Shown here: positions 16,562 to 25,584 of the stretch, piece by piece
How positions within the stretch are numbered: position 1 is the first letter of the stretch
Layout of the letters: every line of letters begins with the position of its first letter
Origin: Bradyrhizobium sp. ORS 278
GTDB lineage: Bacteria; Pseudomonadota; Alphaproteobacteria; Rhizobiales; Xanthobacteraceae
Assembly (NCBI RefSeq): GCF_000026145.1
Contig: NC_009445.1
Span: 1,612,001-1,676,000 of the forward strand
Direction: 5' to 3'
Length of the DNA: 64,000 nt
Notes under the pieces: generated by a model
Database searches by the model: none
Told to the model about the DNA's origin: nothing
What the model saw: the letters and a program-made list of their open reading frames with translations, nothing else
Position numbers and translations under genes: made by a program

Positions 16562-17863
16562 ATGGCGTCTGCCGCAGCATTGCGGCTTGACCGCGCGACA
16601 TGTGGCGACGAAGTTGCGGCCATCGTGCACGGACCCGCCACAAGATTCGAGGAAGCGCCTCACTTCACACCGGACTCGCGCCAGGCCTGGGCGCGGCTGG
16701 CGTTGGCGCTCGTCATCGGTTCCATCGGCGGCGCGGGAATGTGGACCGTGGTGGTCGTGCTGCCGACCGTGCAGGCGGAATACGCCGCGAGCCGCGGTGC
16801 GGTCTCGCTGGCCTATACGCTCACGATGTTCGGCTTCGGACTCGGCGGCGTGATCGTCGGCCGCATCACCGACCGCTTCGGCATCGTGACCGCGATGGCG
16901 CTCAGCATCGCGACGACTGCTGCAGCCTATCTGCTCGCCGGCGCGTCGGTGACGCTGTGGCAGTTCCAGGCGGTGTACTTCCTGATCGGGCTCGGCTCGT
17001 CCGTCACGTTCGCGCCGCTGATGGCCGAAGCCTCGCATTGGTTCGAGCGCTATCGCGGGCTTGCGGTCACCATCGTCGCATCCGGCAATTACGTCGCCGG
17101 CACGGTGTGGCCGCCGCTGGTGAATTACGGCGTGCAGCAGATCGGCTGGCGCGCCACTCATGTCGCGCTCGGCGTGTTCTGCGCGGTGACGATGTCAGCG
17201 CTGCTCCTGGTGCTGCGGGCGCGGATGGGCGGCTCCGGTGCGCATGATCACAGCCAGGCGGCGCCACCGCAATTGACGCTGCCGATCTCCACTAACGCGC
17301 TGACCGTGCTGCTGAGCATCGCCGCGATCGCCTGCTGCGTGGCGATGGCGATGCCGCAGGTGCATATCGTCGCCTATTGCGGCGATCTCGGTTACGGCGT
17401 GGCCGTCGGCGCGCAGATGCTGTCGCTGATGATGGCGCTGGGCATCGTCAGCCGCATCGGCTCCGGCTTCCTCGCCGACCGCGTCGGCGGCATGCGCACG
17501 CTGCTGATCGGCTCGCTCGCGCAGGGCTTTGCGCTGCTGTTCTATCTGTTCTTCGATGGCCTGACGTCGCTGTACCTGATCTCCGGCATGTTCGGCCTGT
17601 TCCAGGGCGGCATCGTTCCGAGCTACGCGATCATCGTGCGCGAGGCGATGCCCGCGCGCGAGGCGGCGACCCGCGTGGGCATCATCATCTTCGCCTCGGT
17701 GTTCGGCATGTCATTCGGCGGCTGGGTGTCCGGCGTGATCTTCGATGCCACCGGATCCTACGCCGCGGCGTTCGCCAATGGCATCGCCTGGAATGCGCTC
17801 AACCTCGCCATCGTGGTCACGCTGCTGATCCTGGCCCGGCGGCCACACCGGCTGACCGCCTGA
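16562..17863 (+). CDS. Major facilitator superfamily transporter
   Basis: About 433 residues with twelve predicted transmembrane helices. The loop 2-3 signature reads GRITDRFG, and the second half has the matching RIGSGFLADRVGG. The overall pattern resembles oxalate/formate- or monocarboxylate-type MFS carriers, but the substrate is not determined. The start is uncertain: TTG 16547, ATG 16562 and GTG 16625 are all in frame and none has a clear ribosome site. The first helix begins near RLALALVIGSIGGAG, so all three leave it intact. It is divergent from the copper cluster but has no obvious link to copper. Confidence 0.8.
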   Translation: MASAAALRLDRATCGDEVAAIVHGPATRFEEAPHFTPDSRQAWARLALALVIGSIGGAGMWTVVVVLPTVQAEYAASRGAVSLAYTLTMFGFGLGGVIVGRITDRFGIVTAMALSIATTAAAYLLAGASVTLWQFQAVYFLIGLGSSVTFAPLMAEASHWFERYRGLAVTIVASGNYVAGTVWPPLVNYGVQQIGWRATHVALGVFCAVTMSALLLVLRARMGGSGAHDHSQAAPPQLTLPISTNALTVLLSIAAIACCVAMAMPQVHIVAYCGDLGYGVAVGAQMLSLMMALGIVSRIGSGFLADRVGGMRTLLIGSLAQGFALLFYLFFDGLTSLYLISGMFGLFQGGIVPSYAIIVREAMPAREAATRVGIIIFASVFGMSFGGWVSGVIFDATGSYAAAFANGIAWNALNLAIVVTLLILARRPHRLTA

Positions 17864-18170
17864 CCGGACAATCGTTGCTCATCGGCAACAGTTGGACCCT
17901 ATCGTGCGCCATATGCACGCTGTCGTACAAAATCCCGGCTTCCGCCGCAAAACCATCGAATCCGATCACGCAACTCTGATCCCGATCGAGGCCGGTCAGG
18001 GCTTGTGGGGCCCTGGGCTTCGCATCGCGAAGTGAATTGTCGCGAGGTCTCAGCCGAGGCCGCGGCCGCCCGTCGCCCGGGCCTGATGCAAAGGTGGCGG
18101 CGAGGTGAAGGCTCCGGACCGGTCGGGATCGCTGCGGCGGCATCGCGATGGTGCAGGAGGCCATTGCGCT
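17864..18170. other. Intergenic region with two small hairpins
   Basis: No gene is supported. GTTGC/GCAAC (17874-17889), just after the MFS stop, and CTTCGC-ATC-GCGAAG (18018-18032) can form hairpins. Neither is followed by a T-run. The right part holds the promoter and an AGGAGG ribosome site for the TAXI gene. Confidence 0.4.
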
Positions 18171-19514
18171 ATGTCCATCGTTTCACGCGCCGTTTCGCAG
18201 CTGACATTGGCCGCGCTGGTTGCCGGGCTCATGACCAGCCAGGCGTCGGCACAGCTGTTTCCGCAAGCCCAGCCGCAGCCGGCGCAGCCGCAGCGTCCCG
18301 CCGCGACCCGATCCATCATCGTTCCGGTGGCGCCATCCGCGGGCAAGCCGAACGGCGCCGCAGCACAGCCCGCGCCGCCGCGTCCCGCGGGCTTGCCGGC
18401 CTCTCTGTCCCCGATGCCCGGCAGCGGTCCGGACGTGTGGCGGCTGCCCAATCCGAACGACGTCAACGACGGCACCGTCACCATCATCACCGCGCCGGCG
18501 GGCGGCGCGACCTCGGTGTTCGGCTCGGACATGGCGCGCGTGCTCGACGATCAGACCAATGTCCGCGTGCTGCCGGTGCTCGGCAAGGGACCGGTTCGCA
18601 ACGTCTCCGACATTCTCTTCTTGAAGAGCATCGACATGGGCGCGGTCGCGGCCGACGTGCCCGAATTCTACCGCCTGCAATACGGCATTCCCGATATCAC
18701 GTCGCAGCTGCGCTACATCGCGCGGCTCTATCACAACGAGGTCCACATCATCGCGCGGTCGTCGATCCGCTCGATCTTCGATCTCAACGGCAAGCGCATC
18801 ATCGCACCCACCGATGTCGGCTTCTATTCGGCGCGCGTGATCTTCAACCGGCTCGGCCTGACGGCGTCGTTCGACTACGCGACCGATGATGCGAAGTCGA
18901 TCCAGAAGCTCATCGACGGCGAGGCCGATGCGTACGTCGTCTCGACCGGCAAGGTGTTCCAGCTCGCCCGCAACATCCGCAACGAGAACCGCGCGCTGCA
19001 TCTGGTCACGATCCCCTATGACCGCAGGCTGCAGGATCTCTATCTGCCGACGACCTTATCGTCGGAGGAATATCCGAACCTGCTCAATCCCGGCGAGACG
19101 ATCGAGACCGTGGCGATCGGCATGCTGCTCGTCAGCTACAACTGGCCTGAGAATACCGAGCGCTATCGCAAGGTCGCGCGCTTCGTCGAGGCGTTCTTCG
19201 CCAACTACGATGAGTTCATGAAGCCTCCGCGACATCCGAAATGGAAGGAGTCGAGCATCGTCGCCACGATCCCAGGCTGGAAGCGCTTCAAGGCCGCGGA
19301 CGACTGGCTGCTCGCGCGCAACATGATGCCGCGGCCGCAGGCCGCCGACGTGTCGCGGCCGCAGGTCGCCGACGTCCAGCAGCAACAGTTCGAGAACTTC
19401 GTGCGCCAGACCGGCGGGCAGGTCTCGAATGATCCGGCCGAGCGCAGCGCGTTGTTCCGGCAATTCCTTCAATGGCGCCAGCAGCACGGCGGCCCGCCGA
19501 CACCGACGCGGTAA
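18171..19514 (+). CDS. TAXI-family TRAP transporter solute-binding protein
   Basis: About 447 residues from ATG 18171, with AGGAGG ten bases upstream. The signal peptide ends near ASAQ. A low-complexity Pro/Ala/Gln linker (about 24-80) precedes the TAXI domain: GGATSVFGSDMARVLDD, IDMGAVAADVPEFYRLQYG, FDLNGKRIIAPTDVGFYS and the YVVSTGK segment. TAXI proteins bind solutes in the periplasm for a fused TRAP membrane subunit. No membrane component lies nearby, so this is an orphan. The C-terminal 70 residues are Gln/Arg-rich and longer than in typical family members. Confidence 0.8.
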   Translation: MSIVSRAVSQLTLAALVAGLMTSQASAQLFPQAQPQPAQPQRPAATRSIIVPVAPSAGKPNGAAAQPAPPRPAGLPASLSPMPGSGPDVWRLPNPNDVNDGTVTIITAPAGGATSVFGSDMARVLDDQTNVRVLPVLGKGPVRNVSDILFLKSIDMGAVAADVPEFYRLQYGIPDITSQLRYIARLYHNEVHIIARSSIRSIFDLNGKRIIAPTDVGFYSARVIFNRLGLTASFDYATDDAKSIQKLIDGEADAYVVSTGKVFQLARNIRNENRALHLVTIPYDRRLQDLYLPTTLSSEEYPNLLNPGETIETVAIGMLLVSYNWPENTERYRKVARFVEAFFANYDEFMKPPRHPKWKESSIVATIPGWKRFKAADDWLLARNMMPRPQAADVSRPQVADVQQQQFENFVRQTGGQVSNDPAERSALFRQFLQWRQQHGGPPTPTR

Positions 19515-19529
19515 CGGCGCGCGCCGCGG

Positions 19530-19934
19530 TCAGACGGATTGTCCGGCCTTCAGCAGGGAGCATCCGGTGATCTTGAGGCTGCCGTCGGGCTGTGTCTGCA
19601 GCGTATAGAGCGCCTCCCAGACCTGGCCGTCGGCATCGACGATGTGGACGCGCTGCGCGATAGTGCCGTCCTCAGCCTGCGCCGCGCCGAATTCGAAACT
19701 GCGGTGGCGATAGACCGGGGCATAGCCCTGGCGCACCATCGCCATGAAGATATCGACGCTGGGAAACAGCGCCTGAATCTCGGGCGCGGCCTGGGCATAG
19801 GCGGTGGCCCCATCGTCGCGGGCCAGCGCCTGCTCCTGGGCGCGGATCACGCCCTGCGCGGCGGTCACGTCGTTGCCGGCGATGGCCGGCGTCCACATCA
19901 GGCCGAGGCAGACGAGCCAGGCTGACACTCTCAT
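19530..19934 (-). CDS. DUF4864-like exported protein
   Basis: 134 residues with a signal peptide (cleavage near AIAGN) and a small alpha/beta domain. Segments VIRAQEQALARDDGATAYAQ, MVRQGYAPVYRHRSFEFGA and WEALYTLQTQPDGSLKITGC match my memory of the DUF4864 family in alphaproteobacteria. The function of that family is unknown. It is convergent with the TAXI gene (15-bp gap containing the palindrome CGGCGCGCGCCG, a possible shared terminator stem). Confidence 0.7.
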   Translation of the reverse strand: MRVSAWLVCLGLMWTPAIAGNDVTAAQGVIRAQEQALARDDGATAYAQAAPEIQALFPSVDIFMAMVRQGYAPVYRHRSFEFGAAQAEDGTIAQRVHIVDADGQVWEALYTLQTQPDGSLKITGCSLLKAGQSV

Positions 19935-20062
19935 CGCACTTGCTCCATGGCGGTGGTCATGACAGAGGCAGATCTCGCGCCGGCGCAGACGAGCCCGCCG
20001 GGGCGATCTGGTCTCTTGCGGCCCGAATCATGCATTCAGGACGGCGAACAGAGCAAGGCAGC

Positions 20063-21256
20063 ATGGCGGATTTTTCTCACACAAGATCGCTTTTCAGGAT
20101 TCCTGAGGGAGTCATCTATCTCGACGGCAATTCGCTCGGCGCGCTGCCCCTGGCGGTGCCGGGGCGCGTGGCCCGGATGATCGAGGCCGAATGGGGCCAG
20201 GAGCTGATCCGCGGCTGGAACAGCGCCGGCTGGATGGTGCAGCCCCGCCGCGTCGGCGACCGCATCGCCCGGCTGATCGGCGCCGCGCCCGGCACGGTCG
20301 TGATGGGCGATACGCTCTCGATCAAGGTGTATCAGGCGCTCGCCGCCGCGCTGTCGCTCAATCCGAAGCGCGGCGTGATCCTGTCCGACAGCGGCAACTT
20401 CCCGTCCGATCTCTACATGGCGCAGGGCCTGATCCGCATGCTCGGCGATCGGGCCACATTGAAAGTTGTCGAGCCCGAGGAGGTCGAAGGCGCGATCGAC
20501 GACAGCGTCGCCGTGCTGATGCTGACCGAGGTGGACTACCGCACGGGCCGCATGCACGACATGAAGGCCCTCACCACGAAGGCGCACGGCGCCGGCGCGC
20601 TCACGGTGTGGGATCTCGCGCATTCCGCCGGCGCGGTGCCGGTCGATCTCGCCGGCGCGGAGGCCGACTTCGCGGTCGGCTGCACCTACAAATATCTCAA
20701 TGGCGGTCCCGGCGCGCCGGCCTTCATCTATGTCGCGCCAGGTCATGCCGACATCGCGCCGCCGGCGCTGTCCGGCTGGATGGGTCACGAGGCGCCGTTC
20801 GCCTTCGATCTCGACTATCGCCCCGGCGGCGGCATCGAGCGGATGCGCATCGGCACGCCGCCGATCATCGCGCTCGCAGCCCTCGATGCGGCACTCGATG
20901 CCTGGGAGGGCGTGTCGATGCAGGATGTGCGTGCGGCCTCGATCGCACTGTCGGAGCTGTTCATCGCCGAGGTCGAGAAGCGCTGTCCGTCGCTGACGCT
21001 CGCTTCGCCGCGGGATGCGGCGCGTCGCGGCAGCCAGGTGTCCTTCCGCCATACCGACGGCTACGCGATCATGCGTGCGCTGATCGCGCGCGGCGTGATC
21101 GGCGATTTCCGCGCGCCGGACGCGCTGCGCTTCGGCTTCACGCCGCTCTACATCGGCGAGGCCGAGGTGCGCGGTGCCGTCGATATCCTCGAGGATGTCC
21201 TGGCCAAGAAGCTGTGGGACAGGCCCGAATATCGCCAGAAGGAGCTCGTGACGTGA
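20063..21256 (+). CDS. kynU: Kynureninase
   Basis: 397 residues. This PLP enzyme cleaves L-kynurenine to anthranilate and alanine, the last step of the aerobic tryptophan-to-anthranilate pathway, in the cytoplasm. The PLP lysine is Lys210 in [19 protein letters not shown] holds the Asp that contacts the pyridine ring, and [11 protein letters not shown] is the family N-terminal signature. ATG 20063 ([10 protein letters not shown]) is preferred over upstream codons because the family begins just before the LDGNSLG strand. It is first in a three-gene operon; its TGA overlaps the GTG start of the next gene. Confidence 0.93.
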   Translation: MADFSHTRSLFRIPEGVIYLDGNSLGALPLAVPGRVARMIEAEWGQELIRGWNSAGWMVQPRRVGDRIARLIGAAPGTVVMGDTLSIKVYQALAAALSLNPKRGVILSDSGNFPSDLYMAQGLIRMLGDRATLKVVEPEEVEGAIDDSVAVLMLTEVDYRTGRMHDMKALTTKAHGAGALTVWDLAHSAGAVPVDLAGAEADFAVGCTYKYLNGGPGAPAFIYVAPGHADIAPPALSGWMGHEAPFAFDLDYRPGGGIERMRIGTPPIIALAALDAALDAWEGVSMQDVRAASIALSELFIAEVEKRCPSLTLASPRDAARRGSQVSFRHTDGYAIMRALIARGVIGDFRAPDALRFGFTPLYIGEAEVRGAVDILEDVLAKKLWDRPEYRQKELVT

Positions 21257-22092
21257 GCAACGCGCCCTACGATCCCGCCACCGAAGGTGCGCGGATGAAC
21301 TTCAAGGGACGTATGTCCTACGGCGATTACCTGATGCTGGAGCGCCTGCTCGACGCGCAGGCGCCGCTGTCCTCGGCGCATGACGAACTGCTGTTCATCA
21401 TTCAGCACCAGACCTCCGAGCTGTGGATGAAGCTCGCGATCCACGAGATCAAGGCGGCGATGGCGGCGATCGCGAGGGACGACGTGCAGCCGGCGTTCAA
21501 GATGCTGGCGCGCGTGTCGCGCATCTTCGAGCAGCTCAACGGCGCCTGGGACGTGCTGCGCACGATGACGCCCAGCGAATATACGCTGTTCCGCGACAAG
21601 CTCGGCGAGTCCTCCGGCTTCCAGTCGTTCCAATATCGCTCGATCGAATTCCTGCTCGGCAACCGTAATCTCGCGATGCTGCGTCCGCATGCGCATCACC
21701 CCGAGCTGACCGCCGAGCTGGAATCGATCCTCGCCAAGCCGAGCCTCTACGACGAGGCGCTGCGGCTGTTGGCCCGGCGCGGCTTCTTCATCGGCGCCGA
21801 CGGCCAGCGCACCGACTGGCGGGGCACGCGCGCGGAGAGCGCGGAGGTGGCTGCGGCCTGGACCAGCGTCTATCGCGATCCGCAGCGGCATTGGGAGCTG
21901 TACGAGCTCGCCGAGAAGCTGGTCGATTTCGAGGACTATTTCCGCCGCTGGCGCTTCAACCATGTCACCACGGTGGAGCGCATCATCGGCTTCAAGACCG
22001 GCACCGGCGGCACCTCGGGCGTGAACTATCTCCGCAAGATGCTGGAGATCGTGCTGTTCCCCGAATTGTGGAAATTGCGCACCGGGCTGTAG
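21253..22092 (+). CDS. kynA: Tryptophan 2,3-dioxygenase
   Basis: About 279 residues. This heme dioxygenase opens the indole ring of L-tryptophan to N-formylkynurenine. Diagnostic segments are [18 protein letters not shown] (distal heme pocket and substrate), [33 protein letters not shown] with the proximal His, and [14 protein letters not shown], which binds the amino-acid carboxylate. The start is GTG 21253, overlapping the kynU stop as GTGA, which implies translational coupling. The length is normal for bacterial enzymes. Confidence 0.95.
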   Translation: MSNAPYDPATEGARMNFKGRMSYGDYLMLERLLDAQAPLSSAHDELLFIIQHQTSELWMKLAIHEIKAAMAAIARDDVQPAFKMLARVSRIFEQLNGAWDVLRTMTPSEYTLFRDKLGESSGFQSFQYRSIEFLLGNRNLAMLRPHAHHPELTAELESILAKPSLYDEALRLLARRGFFIGADGQRTDWRGTRAESAEVAAAWTSVYRDPQRHWELYELAEKLVDFEDYFRRWRFNHVTTVERIIGFKTGTGGTSGVNYLRKMLEIVLFPELWKLRTGL

Positions 22093-22125
22093 AGCCGCGC
22101 GCACTCATTCGATCTGGAGATCCTC

Positions 22126-22953
22126 ATGCTGCATTCCGTCAAGGATTGGGACAACGCCTACGCCAACGGCCCGAACATCCCCGGCGGCGAACGCTGGCCA
22201 GGGCTGTGGGTCGCGCCGGCGGACGCCTACCGCGCAGAGCTCGCGGGACAGGGCCGCGCGAAGCTCGACATCGCCTATGGTGCGCACGAGCGGCAGCGGC
22301 TCGATCTGTTCCTGCCCGCGGGGACGCCCAAGGGTCTCGTCGTGTTCGTGCATGGCGGCTACTGGATGCGGCTCGACAAGAGCTTCTGGTCGCATCTTGC
22401 GCGGGGCGGCAACGCGCACGGCTTTGCGGTCGCGATGCCGTCGTATCGGCTGTGTCCGGAGGTCGGCCTCGCCGACATCACCGCCGATGTCGCGCAGGCC
22501 ATCGCGAAGGCGATGGACGAGGTCGACGGCCCGGTCGCGCTGACCGGCCATTCCGCCGGCGGCCATCTCGTCAGCCGCATGATCTGCCGTGGCGCGCCGT
22601 TATCCGCCGAGCGGCAGGCGCGCATCTCAAGCGTGGTCTCGATCTCCGGCCTGCACGATCTGCGCCCGCTGCGGCGGACCGCGATGAATGAGACGCTGCA
22701 TATCGACGATGCCACCGCGTTGCGCGAGAGCCCCGCGCTGCTGGTGCCCGTCGATGGCGTTGATGTCACCGCCTGGGTCGGCGGCGCCGAGCGCAACGAA
22801 TTCCGTCGCCAGGCCCAGCTGCTCGCCAATATCTGGACGGGGCTCGGTGCATCCACGGCCTATGTCGAGGCGCCGGACCGGCATCATTTCGATGTGATCG
22901 ATGAGCTCGCAGATCCGGAGAGCGGGCTGGTGAAGGCGTTGTTGGGACGATAG
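22126..22953 (+). CDS. Kynurenine formamidase, alpha/beta-hydrolase type (probable)
   Basis: 275 residues. The oxyanion motif HGGYW (about 75-79) and nucleophile elbow GHSAGGH belong to the esterase-type arylformamidases. A C-terminal DRHHFDVIDEL provides the catalytic His. Placed 33 bp after kynA, it would hydrolyse N-formylkynurenine to kynurenine, filling the missing middle step between kynA and kynU. Many bacteria use the unrelated cyclase-type KynB instead, so I leave the symbol blank. General esterase activity is the alternative. Confidence 0.8.
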   Translation: MLHSVKDWDNAYANGPNIPGGERWPGLWVAPADAYRAELAGQGRAKLDIAYGAHERQRLDLFLPAGTPKGLVVFVHGGYWMRLDKSFWSHLARGGNAHGFAVAMPSYRLCPEVGLADITADVAQAIAKAMDEVDGPVALTGHSAGGHLVSRMICRGAPLSAERQARISSVVSISGLHDLRPLRRTAMNETLHIDDATALRESPALLVPVDGVDVTAWVGGAERNEFRRQAQLLANIWTGLGASTAYVEAPDRHHFDVIDELADPESGLVKALLGR

Positions 22954-23048
22954 CAGCGCACTCGTCATGTGAGACCGCGATGGCGGCAGCTATCGCCGTC
23001 TCGACTGCACGTGAGAACACAATCGTCAAAACCAATTACTGCTATCGA

Positions 23049-23134
23049 CATAACTCATTATGGAATGACCTCAGGGCTGGCTAGTCTCATCGCACAATGA
23101 ACGCTGATGTCCACCCGCATCGTTGCGGATGGAC
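23049..23134. promoter_or_regulatory. Inverted repeats upstream of the amidase gene
   Basis: CATAA-CTCA-TTATG lies at 23049-23062. A longer imperfect hairpin at 23109-23134 has arms GTCCACCCGCA and TGCGGATGGAC (one mismatch) around TCGT. The second ends 27 bp before the ATG and could be an operator or a 5' leader hairpin. Confidence 0.4.
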
Positions 23135-23161
23135 CGGTTCTCACCTTGACGAGAGGCATCG

Positions 23162-24667
23162 ATGCCAGTCCGCCGTCCGACGGCACCCGAGTTGCAGCAA
23201 GCTGCGCGTGAGATCGGCCTCGATCTCGATGATGCCGATGCGCTGTCGTTTCTCGCGCTGATGCAGGGCCAGCTCGACGCCTATGATCTCGTCGATGGCA
23301 TGACCGCTCCGCTGCCTGAGGTCAAATATCCAAGACCTCCGGGCGTCCGTCCGGCGCCGGAGGCCAATCCGTTCGGCGCCTGGGCGGTCACCACACATAT
23401 TCGTGGCGCTTCGGAGGGGAAGCTCAAGGGCAAGCGCGTCGCCATCAAGGACAATGTCTGCGTTGCCGGCGTGCAGATGATGAACGGCGCCACCATTCTC
23501 GAAGGCTACGTGCCGGAGATGGATGCGACCATCGTCACGCGTCTGCTGGACGCAGGCGCCGATATCCTCGGCAAGGCGGTCTGCGAGTATTACTGCGCCT
23601 CCGGCGGCAGTCACACCTCCGCCAATGGCGTCGTCGAAAATCCTGTTGTGCCCGGCTACAATGCCGGCGGATCGTCATCGGGATCCACGGCCCTGGTGAT
23701 GGCTGATATCGTCGACATGGCGACCGGAGGCGATCAGGGCGGCTCGATCCGAATTCCCGCGTCTTATTGTGGCGCGGTCGGTCTCAAGCCCACGCACGGC
23801 CTCGTGCCTTATACGGGAATTTTTGCAGTCGAGCTCACCGTCGATCACGCCGGGCCGATCACCCGCACCGTGGCGGACAATGCGCTGATGCTGGAAGTCA
23901 TGGCGGGGCCCGATGGCCTCGATCCGCGGCAGCGTGGCGCGGCCGCGCAGCCCTACACACAGGCACTGTCGCAAGGCGCGGCAGGGTTGCGGATCGGCAT
24001 CGTGCCCGAAGGGTTCGGCACGGCCGGCGCCGAGAGCGAGGTCGACGACCGTGTGCGCGAGGCGGCGGGCCGCCTCCAGGCGAAGGGGGCGGATATTCGC
24101 GAGGTCTCCGTCCCGCTCCATGCCGCCGGCGCGGCGATTTGGACGCCAATCTTTCTCGAAGGCGCCACCGATCTGATGATGCGTGGCAACGCCTATGGCA
24201 CCAACATGAAAGGCGTGTTTCTCGAAAGTCTGCTCGATGCCCATGCGCGCTGGCGCGATCGGGCGGGCGAGCTGTCGGACACGCTGAAGCTCGGCATCCT
24301 GACCGGCCACTACATGTCGTCGCGCAACCGTGGCCGCTACTACGGCAAGGCGCAGAACCTCAACCGTCTGCTCACGGCAGATTATGATCGCGCGCTCGGG
24401 CAGGCCGACGTGCTGCTGATGCCGACCACGCCGATGGCGGCGACGCGGCTGCCTGCCGCCGGAGCGTCGCGCGAGGAGATCATCGGCCGTGCCTTCGAGA
24501 TGGTCGGCAACACCGCGCCGACCTGTCTCACCGGCCATCCCGCGATTTCCGTTCCCGTCGGAAAGACCTCCGACGGCCGGCCGATCGGCGCGATGCTGAT
24601 CGCGCGTCATCTCGACGAGATGACGCTGTACCGCGCCGCCGCGGCGCTGGAGGCGTGCTATCAGTAG
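23162..24667 (+). CDS. Amidase (amidase-signature family, nitrile-pathway type)
   Basis: 501 residues. The Ser-cisSer-Lys triad is visible: Lys96 in KRVAIKDN, Ser171 in GGSSSGS and Ser195 in GGDQGGSIRIPAS. An N-terminal ~80-residue helical extension and the SAWAVTT-like region (FGAWAVTTHI) resemble the amidases that follow nitrile hydratase in Rhodococcus and relatives, which hydrolyse aliphatic or aromatic amides to acids. No nitrile hydratase gene is adjacent. It seems monocistronic and convergent with the dehalogenase gene. The exact substrate is unknown. Confidence 0.88.
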   Translation: MPVRRPTAPELQQAAREIGLDLDDADALSFLALMQGQLDAYDLVDGMTAPLPEVKYPRPPGVRPAPEANPFGAWAVTTHIRGASEGKLKGKRVAIKDNVCVAGVQMMNGATILEGYVPEMDATIVTRLLDAGADILGKAVCEYYCASGGSHTSANGVVENPVVPGYNAGGSSSGSTALVMADIVDMATGGDQGGSIRIPASYCGAVGLKPTHGLVPYTGIFAVELTVDHAGPITRTVADNALMLEVMAGPDGLDPRQRGAAAQPYTQALSQGAAGLRIGIVPEGFGTAGAESEVDDRVREAAGRLQAKGADIREVSVPLHAAGAAIWTPIFLEGATDLMMRGNAYGTNMKGVFLESLLDAHARWRDRAGELSDTLKLGILTGHYMSSRNRGRYYGKAQNLNRLLTADYDRALGQADVLLMPTTPMAATRLPAAGASREEIIGRAFEMVGNTAPTCLTGHPAISVPVGKTSDGRPIGAMLIARHLDEMTLYRAAAALEACYQ

Positions 24668-24684
24668 GGATGCTGCGGATCGGT

Positions 24685-25428
24685 CTACGGCAGCAGTGGC
24701 AACAGCCCAGCGAGCTCAGACAATCCCCGGATCCGGTGGTCGGGCGCGAGCCCGAGCTCGTCCATCTGCGTTCGCATCGCCTTGAACATCGTCAGCGGAG
24801 GGACGACTGTGCTGCGCTCGCAAGCCGCGGCCATCGCTTCGGGCGTGACCCGCTCGATCCAGGCGACGTTCAGCCCGAAGGCTTTAGCTCCGATTGCGTC
24901 CCACGGATTGGAGCTGACGAACAGGACGTCGGCGGGCATGGCGCCGAGTTCGGACTCGATCAAGGAATAGGCTTCGGGGCTGGGCTTGAAGATCCTCCTG
25001 GCATCGACGCTGATGGTCTTGTCGAGCAGGCGATCGAGCCCGGTGTTTCGGATCAAGGCATTCAACATCGCTGGCGCGCCGTTCGAGAGGATCGCGAGCT
25101 TGCGTCCCTGGAGATGGTTCAGGGCCGGCAGCGCGTCCGGGTAGAGATCGAGGTGGACGTATTTGTCCATGATCGTTCCGAGCAGCGCCTCTTCGTAGCG
25201 AAGTCCGAGAATCCGCAGCGTGTAGATCAGGGACTGCCGGGTGACCGTCTCGAAATCCTCGTAGCGCCGCATCAGCGAGCGCAGCCAAGTGTATTCGAGC
25301 TGCTTCATGCGCCAGATCTGCGTGATCATGTCGCCATGGCCCGGAAAGGCCGCATCGGTGACCGCCGCCACGGATTGGATGTCGTAGAGCGTGCCGTAAG
25401 CGTCGAAGACCACGGTGTTGATCGCCAC
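24685..25428 (-). CDS. Haloacid dehalogenase, type II (HAD superfamily)
   Basis: About 247 residues. Asp9 in VVFDAYGTLYD is the HAD nucleophile. Other family residues are present: LSNGAP (Ser of motif II), the Lys and Tyr of KPSPEAYSL, and VSSNPWDAIGA with Ser, Asn and Asp. This set is what L-2-haloacid dehalogenases use to convert 2-haloacids to 2-hydroxyacids. GTG 25428 is chosen as start because AAGGA lies nine bases upstream and the protein then begins at the first beta strand. It is divergent from a LysR gene, a common arrangement for a regulated target. Confidence 0.82.
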   Translation of the reverse strand: MAINTVVFDAYGTLYDIQSVAAVTDAAFPGHGDMITQIWRMKQLEYTWLRSLMRRYEDFETVTRQSLIYTLRILGLRYEEALLGTIMDKYVHLDLYPDALPALNHLQGRKLAILSNGAPAMLNALIRNTGLDRLLDKTISVDARRIFKPSPEAYSLIESELGAMPADVLFVSSNPWDAIGAKAFGLNVAWIERVTPEAMAAACERSTVVPPLTMFKAMRTQMDELGLAPDHRIRGLSELAGLLPLLP

Positions 25429-25544
25429 GGGACCTGTCCTTGTGTCGGGAGCGGGCTGCGCCCGGAGGGCTGATACGAGTTCCGCCAGCCGATGGCGCAA
25501 GTCTGGTCTTTACGAAGCGTGGCCCGGCCGACAAAGTGAATAAT

Positions 25545-25562
25545 GACGATGTGAGTATCGTC
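25545..25562. promoter_or_regulatory. Inverted repeat between dehalogenase and LysR genes
   Basis: GACGAT-GTGAGT-ATCGTC. It lies in the divergent promoter region, 23 bp before the LysR start codon, and is a candidate site for autoregulation and control of the dehalogenase. Confidence 0.4.
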
Positions 25563-25584
25563 TTTTTCGATAGCGGGGATTGTC

